Source of the DNA: Reticulitermes speratus
Lineage: Eukaryota; Arthropoda; Insecta; Blattodea; Rhinotermitidae
Assembly: GCA_021186555.1 (NCBI GenBank)
Contig: JAJKFL010000237.1
Location: 43,756,483 to 43,820,482, forward strand
Length of the DNA: 64,000 nucleotides
Direction of reading: 5' to 3'
Position 1 is the first letter of the stretch. Every line of letters begins with the position of its first letter. Below the pieces are notes generated by a model that was given only the letters and a program-made list of their open reading frames with translations, had not been told where the DNA came from and ran no database searches. Positions 56,431 to 64,000 of the stretch are shown here, piece after piece. Made by a program: the position numbers and the translations under genes.

Positions 56431-56602
56431 CGTCGAGAGTTTACAGTTTTCAAATGCATCCAAATGTATTATAAGTGCCGAAACGTATGTAGGGGCAAGA
56501 AAACACTAAAATAGTGTAGTGCATTTGTTGGAATAAAATAATTAATTAATTATTAAAAGGCACGGTATATATAATATAAAATATAAAAATAAGTTTTAGT
56601 CA

Positions 56603-56643
56603 CCCCTGAAGATGGCACTGTAAGTGCCGAAACATGTGTAGGG
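56603..56643 (+). ncRNA. Hammerhead-like motif with CCC/GGG outer stem
   Basis: CCC, CTGAAGA, T, GGCAC TGTAA GTGCC hairpin, GAAAC, ATGT, GTA, GGG. Stem II has five pairs and the outer stem three. Confidence 0.6.
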
Positions 56644-56989
56644 ACAAGAAAACACTAAAATAGTGTAGTGCATTTGTTGGAATAAAATAATTAATTAATT
56701 ATTAAAACGCACGATATATATAATATAAAATACGTAACACGAACTTTGACACGCACAATTTAGTGTCGTGCCGGAAAGTAACATTTGTCAACAAATTTGA
56801 TATTTGTACCTTAAGCTTATGCAGACCGCCGTGCTTATCGTCACACAGCATACAGCAGGTAATAGCAGCGTTTTGAGGGAAATTTTAGAGGGAAGTTTAG
56901 TTTTACATGCTGTGTTTTGTCGTCGTGTAATGAGCATCTTTCATCCAAAGGAGAAAACACAGACTGAGTGTCTTAGAACAGGGCGCTGA

Positions 56990-57305
56990 GGGACACGTTT
57001 GGAACTAGGAAGTGACAGGAGAATGGAGAAGACTGCATAATGAGGAGCTTCATAATCTGGTCAAATGCTACTACGGTAATCAAATCAAGGAAGATGAGCA
57101 AGGAGGGTCACGTAGTACGCATGGGAATGATGGGAAATTCGTGCAGAAATATAGTTAGATACTAAAGGCATCAGACCTGTCGTGAGAATAAAGTGTAGAT
57201 GGGGATAATATTAAAATGTATCTTAAAGGAAGAGTGCGTAAGGATCTGGGCTTTTGTGAACACGGTGGTGAACCGTCAGGTTACATAAAAGGCTGAGAAC
57301 TTATT
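56990..57305 (+). mobile_element. LINE ORF2 C-terminal relic
   Basis: EVTGEWRRLHNEELHNL is readable from about 57007, a phrase common in insect LINE reverse-transcriptase ends. The rest is frameshifted; agatggggataatattaaaatg continues the LINE pattern. Confidence 0.75.
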
Positions 57306-57364
57306 GACCTACTGAGCGACTGTAAAGTTCTGAAGGAAGAGCCAGCTTTTGGAGTTAACACTGC

Positions 57365-58935
57365 CCAATGGTAACTATATGCACCACCAGTTTAACATTC
57401 ACAAATTCTACGTTCTGCCCACACAGTGTATTTATGTGTTTTGTGTGGATCTCAGAACAAACAGCGATTATTTCACTGTACAGCATTAACTGACTGGTTT
57501 GTATAACTGAGACGGAGTGTGTTTACTGCGCGGTACGGACTGTATTTATATGTTTTGTGTGGATCTCAGAACAAACAGCGATTATTTCACTGTACAACAT
57601 TAACTGACTGGTTTGTATAACTGAGACGGAGTGTGTTTACTGCGCGGTACGGACTGTATTTATGTGTTTTGTGTGGATCTCAGAACAAACAGCGATTATT
57701 TCACTGTACAACATTAACTGACTGGTTTGTATAACTGAGACGGAGTGTTTACTGCGCGGTACGGACTGTATTTATGTGTTTTGTGTGGATCTCAGAACAA
57801 ACAGCGATTATTTCACTGTACAACATTAACTGACTGGTTTGTATAACTTAGACGGAGTGTGTTTACTGCGCGGTACGGACTGTATTTATGTGTTTTGTGT
57901 GGATCTCAGAACAAACAGCGATTATTTCACTGTACAACATTAACTGACTGGTTTGTATAACTGAGACGGAGTGTTTACTGCGCGGTACGGACTGTATTTA
58001 TGTGTTTTGTGTGGATCTCAGAACAAACAGCGATTATTTCACTGTACAACATTAACTGACTGGTTTGTATAACTGAGACGGAGTGTTTACTGCGCGGTAC
58101 GGACTGTATTTATGTGTTTTGTGTGGATCTCAGAACAAACAGCGATTATTTCACTGTACAACATTAACTGACTGGTTTGTATAACTGAGACGGAGTGTTT
58201 ACTGCGCGGTACGGACTGTATTTATGTGTTTTGTGTGGATCTCAGAACAAACAGCGATTATTTCACTGTACAACATTAACTGACTGGTTTGTATAACTTA
58301 GACGGAGTGTGTTTACTGCGCGGTACGGACTGTATTTATGTGTTTTGTGTGGATCTCAGAACAAACAGCGATTATTTCACTGTACAACATTAACTGACTG
58401 GTTTGTATAACTGAGACGGAGTGTGTTTACTGCGCGGTACGGACTGTATTTATGTGTTTTGTGTGGATCTCAGAACAAACAGCGATTATTTCACTGTACA
58501 ACATTAACTGACTGGTTTGTATAACTGAGACGGAGTGTTTACTGCGCGGTACGGACTGTATTTATGTGTTTTGTGTGGATCTCAGAACAAACAGCGATTA
58601 TTTCACTGTACAACATTAACTGACTGGTTTGTATAACTTAGACGGAGTGTGTTTACTGCGCGGTACGGACTGTATTTATGTGTTTTGTGTGGATCTCAGA
58701 ACAAACAGCGATTATTTCACTGTACAACATTAACTGACTGGTTTGTATAACTGAGACGGAGTGTTTACTGCGCGGTACGGACTGTATTTATGTGTTTTGT
58801 GTGGATCTCAGAACAAACAGCGATTATTTCACTGTACAACATTAACTGACTGGTTTGTATAACTGAGACGGAGTGTGTTTACTGCGCGGTAGGAACTGAA
58901 TATTTATATATAATTCAGGTTAACTTTAGTCTTAA
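57365..58935 (+). mobile_element. 114-bp-satellite element H, both flanks present
   Basis: Left flank CAATGGTAACTATATGCACC, ACATTCACAAATTCTACGTT, CTGCCCACACAGTG; about 13 units of 112-114 bp; right flank GAACTGAATATTTATATATA, ATTCAGGTTAACTTTAGTCT. Several units share a 2-base loss (gagtgttt) or a cttagacgg change in a repeating order. This is the cleanest full copy, about 1.57 kb. It has no coding capacity. Confidence 0.9.
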
Positions 58936-59344
58936 TGATGTGGCTGCTGCAAGTAGCGCCCCTCTTGGGGCATTTGTTTGCAGGAAGTAATGACGCAGTT
59001 GAAGTTACGAACGTCACGAATGCACACTTCGTGATGGCGGTCAGAGGAAGGCGAGTGTAATGACAGCTGACACGCAAATTCAGCATTAGCAAGGTAAGCA
59101 TCACGAAATATGAAGGTCAATGTTATTCTATTCATGATTCCTATGAAAACTTTGCGGAGGGATGTTTAATTTTCGTGCTGTTAGTACGCAAATCAGGACT
59201 GCAAAGTTATGATAGAAATCAGTCGGATTTAAGGAGAACGAAACAAGTAGCAAGCTCTTAGCACTGAATGGAAATGAAATTAATTCTCCAAACAGTCAAA
59301 TAAATGCGGTTGCCGTAGACACGTCACCTCCTCGAATTTTGCAA
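58936..59344. other. Unique stretch
   Basis: No gene recognised; two short overlapping minus ORFs show no family feature. Confidence 0.4.
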
Positions 59345-59640
59345 TTTTTCATACTGTGGTGGGGAAACCTAAAGGAAAGGAACTATTTGGAAAACAAAGA
59401 CGTAGACGGAAGGACCATGTTCAAAGGTATCTTAAAGAAGTAGGATGGGAAGGCGTGAAATGGAATCGTCTGGGTGGGAACCATTGGTGGTCTTGTGTCA
59501 ACCATGTCAACCATTGGTGGTCTTGTGTCAACCATGTCAACCATTGGTGGTCTTGTCAATCATGCAACGAATATCCGGCTTGGAAAAATACGGGGATTTC
59601 TTCTGTCAGCTAAGCAACTGTTAGCTTTTCAAGAAGGACT
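59345..59640 (+). mobile_element. LINE 3' end with an internal triplication
   Basis: GKPKGKELFGKQRRRRKDHV, QRYLKEVGWE and WNRLG resemble a LINE ORF2 C-terminus. A 30-bp unit (ACCATTGGTGGTCTTGTGTC plus AACCATGTCA) then occurs three times. The tail gctaagcaactgttagct with caagaaggac is the LINE 3' end. Confidence 0.65.
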
Positions 59641-59914
59641 GCACTACGTATAGTCAGTTTACTAATTATCCACAACTTTAATAAGCACAACTAAGTGCTG
59701 CCCTCCTAAAGATGTCGTTGTTCTTGTGTGTTGTTCGTGAATAAATCTGGAAATTAGATATTAAGTGACTTTAGTCAGTGACGTTTGTGATCTAAGGAGG
59801 GGCACTGACTGCAGTCTTCGTGCTGTGTTTTTACGTGGTCATTCTCAGTCCCTTCTCTTAACTTCCGCCCTTGACACAAAATTACTTCAGTTCAAACAAA
59901 CCTTCAAGCACGAT

Positions 59915-60747
59915 ACACTTGAGACATCTCTACCAACCTCTTGAAGACATGTCTACCAACCTCTTGAAGACATGTCTACCAACCTCTTGAAGACATCTCT
60001 ACCAACCTCTTGAAGACATGTCTACCAACCTCTTGAAGACATGTCTACCAACCTCTTGAAGACATCTCTACCAACCTCTTGAAGACATCTCTACCAACCT
60101 CTTGAAGACATCTCTACCAACCTCTTGAAGACATGTCTACCAACCTCTTGAAGACATCTCTACCAACCTCTTGAAGACATGTCTACCAACCTCTTGAAGA
60201 CATGTCTACCAACCTCTTGAAGACATCTCTACCAACCTCTTGAAGACATGTCTACCAACCTCTTGAAGACATGTCTACCAACCTCTTGAAGACATCTCTA
60301 CCAACCTCTTGAAGACATGTCTACCAACCTCTTGAAGACATGTCTACCAACCTCTTGAAGACATCTCTACCAACCTCTTGAAGACATGTCTACCAACCTC
60401 TTGAAGACATGTCTACCAACCTCTTGAAGACATCTCTACCAACCTCTTGAAGACATGTCTACCAACCTCTTGAAGACATGTCTACCAACCTCTTGAAGAC
60501 ATCTCTACCAACCTCTTGAAGACATGTCTACCAACCTCTTGAAGACATCTCTACCAACCTCTTGAAGACATCTCTACCAACCTCTTGAAGACATGTCTAC
60601 CAACCTCTTGAAGACATGTCTACCAACCTCTTGAAGACATCTCTACCAACCTCTTGAAGACATCTCTACCAACCTCTTGAAGACATCTCTACCAACCTCT
60701 TGAAGACATGTCTACCAACCTCTTGAAGACATGTCTACCAACCTCCG
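59915..60747. repeat. 23-bp tandem satellite, 36 units, two variants
   Basis: The unit CTTGAAGACATSTCTACCAACCT differs only at S (G or C) after the first unit. All other positions are identical. The order of variants is mostly C-G-G, a 69-bp higher-order unit. Confidence 0.97.
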
Positions 60748-60831
60748 TGTTTAAATTTCCCTCCATTCGATATTACAAACTTACTGCAGCTTCTGGGAGC
60801 CGAAAACCGTGTAAGGAATTATAATCGAATT

Positions 60832-61068
60832 ACCATATCATGAAACATGTGGGAGTGGAGTTACAGTTCCACACCTTCTTAAAATCAGCTCTAGATGCAG
60901 GTGATGGTCCAGCTTCACTCCCCGGCCACATTTTCCTCAAAGAATACATTTAATAGAATAGTATGATGGATGTACCTCAGAGATGCTTTGGACAAGAGAA
61001 ATTTCCTGTTTCGGGAATCAACCCCCGATCCTTCGGTCTTCCGGCCCGTAGCCTAGTTACTGTTCTGA
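60832..61068 (-). mobile_element. SINE, diverged, minus strand
   Basis: Body ccccggccac with ttccacaccttctt, then the head with GGGGGTTGATTCCCG as a B box and CAGTAACTAGGCTACGGGCC beside it; the A box is decayed. Confidence 0.6.
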
Positions 61069-61492
61069 ATGAGGCGTCATATGTGACGCGTGTCCTAATT
61101 CACATCCACGAGGCAGAATGACAGGGGCGTCTGTTTGCGCGTCGGTTGACGTCCATCATACACTGTTCCTGTCACCGGTGTCACAGTTCCGTGTCTGTCA
61201 GGTGACACGAATGACAGGTCACAGGTCAAATATACACTGCCCAGTTATTATTTTGCCTTTGGCAAGTTCCCACTGCCACTAGACGAGCAGAGCCAGTGCT
61301 GATTGTGACGTCATGAGACAAAATGAGCTTGTCACCTCTGCTACTGAGGTTGGCCTCGCTAGACATGTGTTGTCTCTTTGGCCAAAGAGTTTAAGCTTCG
61401 CCTTTCGTATTTTACCTTGAAGACGGAGTCAGATACGGTCTTTGAAACGCAGCAATTTTACAATTAAGTTCTTCTCAAAAGCCTCAAGACCA
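61069..61492. other. Unique stretch
   Basis: No gene recognised. TTGAAGACGG and TTTGAAACGC at 61421-61447 faintly resemble the hammerhead-like motif, but no stem fits. Confidence 0.4.
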
Positions 61493-61628
61493 GTTCCATG
61501 GCCCAGTACTGGGGGTAAAGCGGCCAGGGATTGACTGTGAGTATTGACCTACACTAAGAGCCCGGGTTAATTATGCGTGGAGTTATGCCCCTGCTTCCTC
61601 CATACATCTTTATGACTTCGTGATTTAA
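61493..61628 (+). mobile_element. SINE body fragment
   Basis: GGGGGTAAAGCGGCCAGGGA, then the Y-rich tail with catctttatgacttc, match the SINE body; the head is missing. Confidence 0.55.
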
Positions 61629-61754
61629 GGCCTTAAAGATTAAAAAATTGAAAGTATTTTTCTATTCAATGCTCCCCGATTTCCGAAAAAGCATTGCTTG
61701 TTGGAAAGTTCCCAGGCTTCGCTGGTTTGTTCTTCTGGTAAGAATGCTTCATGC

Positions 61755-63440
61755 TTATCTTAATTTAAAGACTGTAATTAAGTTGAATTAAGTGTGAAGA
61801 CTCAGTGCGTACCGCGCAGTAAACACACTCCGTCTCAGTTATACAAACCAGTCAGTTAATGCTGTACAGTGAAATAATCGCTGTTTGTTCTGAGATCCAC
61901 ACAAAACACATAAATACAGTCCGTACCGCGCAGTAAACACACTCCGTCTCAGTTATACAAACCAGTCAGTTAATGCTGTACAGTGAAATAATCGCTGTTT
62001 GTTCTGAGATCCACACAAAACACATAAATACAGTCCGTACCGCGCAGTAAACACACACCGTCTCAGTTATACAAACCAGTCAGTTAATGCTGTACAGTGA
62101 AATAATCGCTGTTTGTTCTGAGATCCACACAAAACACATAAATACAGTCCGTACCGCGCAGTAAACACACACCGTCTCAGTTATACAAACCAGTCAGTTA
62201 ATGCTGTACAGTGAAATAATCGCTGTTTGTTCTGAGATCCACACAAAACACATAAATACAGTCCGTACCGCGCAGTAAACACACACCGTCTCAGTTATAC
62301 AAACCAGTCAGTTAATGCTGTACAGTGAAATAATCGCTGTTTGTTCTGAGATCCACACAAAACACATAAATACAGTCCGTACCGCGCAGTAAACACACAC
62401 CGTCTCAGTTATACAAACCAGTCAATTAATGCTGTACAGTGAAATAATCGCTGTTTGTTCTGAGATCCACACAAAACACATAAATACAGTCCGTACCCGC
62501 GCAGTAAACACACTCCGTCTCAGTTATAAAACCAGTCAGTTAATGTTGTACAGTGAAATAATCGCTGTTTGTTCTGAGATCCACACAAAACACATAAATA
62601 CAGTCCGTACCGCGCAGTAAACACACTCCGTCTCAGTTATACAAACCAGTCAGTTAATGCTGTACAGTGAAATAATCGCTGTTTGTTCTGAGATCCACAC
62701 AAAACACATAAATACAGTCCGTACCGCGCAGTAAACACACTCCGTCTCAGTTATACAAACCAGTCAGTTAATGTTGTACAGTGAAATAATCGCTGTTTGT
62801 TCTGAGATCCACACAAAACACATAAATACAGTCCGTACCGCGCAGTAAACACACTCCGTCTCAGTTATACAAACCAGTCAGTTAATGCTGTACAGTGAAA
62901 TAATCGCTGTTTGTTCTGAGATCCACACAAAACACATAAATACAGTCCGTACCGCGCAGTAAACACACACCGTCTCAGTTATAAAACCAGTCAGTTAATG
63001 TTGTACAGTGAAATAATCGCTGTTTGTTCTGAGATCCACACAAAACACATAAATACAGTCCGTACCGCGCAGTAAACACACTCCGTCTCAGTTATAAAAC
63101 CAGTCAGTTAATGTTGTACAGTGAAATAATCGCTGTTTGTTCTGAGATCCACACAAAACACATAAATACAGTCCGTACCGCGCAGTAAACACACACCGTC
63201 TCAGTTATACAAACCAGTCAGTTAATGCTGTACAGTGAAATAATCGCTGTTTGTTCTGAGATCCACACAAAACACATAAATACAGTCCGTACCGCGCAGT
63301 AAACACACTCCGTCTCAGTTATAAAACCAGTCAGTTAATGTTGTACAGTGAAATAATCGCTTTTTCTAAAACACGTAGCTACAATGTGTGGGCAAAGTAT
63401 AGTAGTTTTGAATTTTAAATAATGTGGTATATGTAGTTAC
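61755..63440 (-). mobile_element. 114-bp-satellite element I, both flanks present
   Basis: In reverse: left flank at 63372-63440 (diverged: AGTGGTAACTACATATACCA, TTTGCCCACACATTG), about 14 units, right flank at 61755-61812 (GCACTGAGTCTTCACACTTA, ATTCAACTTAATTACAGTC). Variants cacaccg and ttataaaacc recur in blocks. Confidence 0.88.
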
Positions 63441-63937
63441 CACTGAATTACAAAAGATACTGTCAGCATTCTCTTCTACGTAATCAGAAGGGCTACTGTT
63501 GAAGGTTTATCCGTGCTCCCCCACGCCCAGTCCCCTTTATCCTCTCGTGTTGTTAAGTTATGTAAACTCCGCAGTGCACATGCACTAACGCACATAACTA
63601 TAAACTGCCAATAAGTGTCCATCTTTGAAGTCCGAATGTTGGAGTTGAAAGTAACCAAGTACTTGTTGGAAACTGTGCTGAGTTTATATGACGTTTGTTG
63701 GGGCAAAATGTATCCTCAGGAGGGTAATTTAATATTAAGGCTGGAAAGCGTAGTCTTGTTAGGGTCAGAGAGACCCCCTGCCTACCTCTGTCACTGTTTA
63801 ACGTCGCTATCATCCGCTGTTCAGTAAAATATGGGGAATTTATTGCGTAGTTAGGTGACTAGCAGCGTCTGACGAGGCTGTTACGTGGTTGGTTATGGTA
63901 CTTCGTAATATCTGGATATATCATCCTACTGTCAGTG
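63441..63937. other. Unique stretch
   Basis: Three overlapping short ORFs, none recognisable as a gene. Confidence 0.4.
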
Positions 63938-64000
63938 TTAGTCTGATAGTTCAGTCGATATAGTGACTAGGCTACGGGTTCGAATCCCTGCAGGGTTAAG
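63938..64000 (+). mobile_element. SINE head cut by the window edge
   Basis: GTCTGATAGTTCAGTCGATA (A box) and GGGTTCGAATCCC (B box) with gactaggctac between. Same head type as the minus-strand copies at 27243 and 60832. Confidence 0.7.

Larger units (their letters stand above)
56330..56745. mobile_element. Foldback element with a duplicated right arm
   Basis: Left arm (TAATTAATTATTTTATTCCA, ACAAATGCACTACACTATTT) is mirrored twice, at 56490-56550 and 56650-56705. A minus motif lies in the left arm and a plus motif in the second right arm. Only the 3' half of a motif precedes the first right arm (56462-56480). Confidence 0.8.

Noticed and set aside
59915-60747. CRISPR-like array
   Set aside because: Repeats are directly joined with no spacers; this is a eukaryotic minisatellite. 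The same holds for the other arrays.
44023-64000. Upstream exons of the CUB/LDLa gene
   Set aside because: I looked on the minus strand for the front half of the first CUB domain and a signal peptide and found no exon with matching phase and cysteines.

Overview
This is eukaryotic nuclear DNA, most likely from an insect. The evidence is a minus-strand gene split into spliced exons, tRNA-derived SINEs, 3' ends of several non-LTR retrotransposons, mariner and Penelope-like fragments, and very many tandem arrays. The retrotransposon tails and the SINE style suggest a cockroach or a relative (a Periplaneta-like genome). That is inference from family resemblance, not a search. Three 100-base runs of N mark assembly gaps.

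Host gene: six exons of a single-pass membrane protein lie on the minus strand between 44022 and 22914. All splice sites and phases agree (0, 0, 2, 0, 0, 2). The exons encode CUB domains, an LDL-receptor class A module, a transmembrane helix and the start of a cytoplasmic tail that runs into a gap. The 5' end lies beyond the recognised exons and the 3' end is in or past the gap. Its introns hold most of the repeats.

Broken gene: 2050-9560 is an intronless, frameshifted gene for a large protein with ankyrin repeats, a GHSLGG serine-hydrolase (lipase class 3-like) domain, a NACHT-type NTPase and about 23 C-terminal ankyrin-like repeats. The last 18 are near-identical 132-bp units. It may descend from a symbiont gene or an arthropod multigene family.

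Repeats: more than a dozen unrelated satellites occur (units of 118, 132, 24, 44, 24, 58, 54, 25, 114, 39, 69, 36, 68 and 23 bp). The 114-bp satellite recurs at nine main loci in both orientations. It is framed by conserved flanks, so it looks like the inside of a mobile element. The 39-bp satellite grows directly from the tail of a LINE.

Most interesting: at least 12 motifs, often in opposed pairs inside foldback elements, share CTGANGA, one extra base, a hairpin, GAAAC and a G-T-H triplet. The hairpin stem varies with base pairing preserved, and in the better copies so does an outer stem. This is the layout of a type I hammerhead ribozyme with a very short stem III, as known from Penelope-like elements. 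A Penelope-like GIY-YIG endonuclease relic lies at 13113-13540.

Sequence quality is uneven. Several repeat stretches, above all 45561-46670, look like unpolished long-read patches, so some frameshifts in the window may not be biological.
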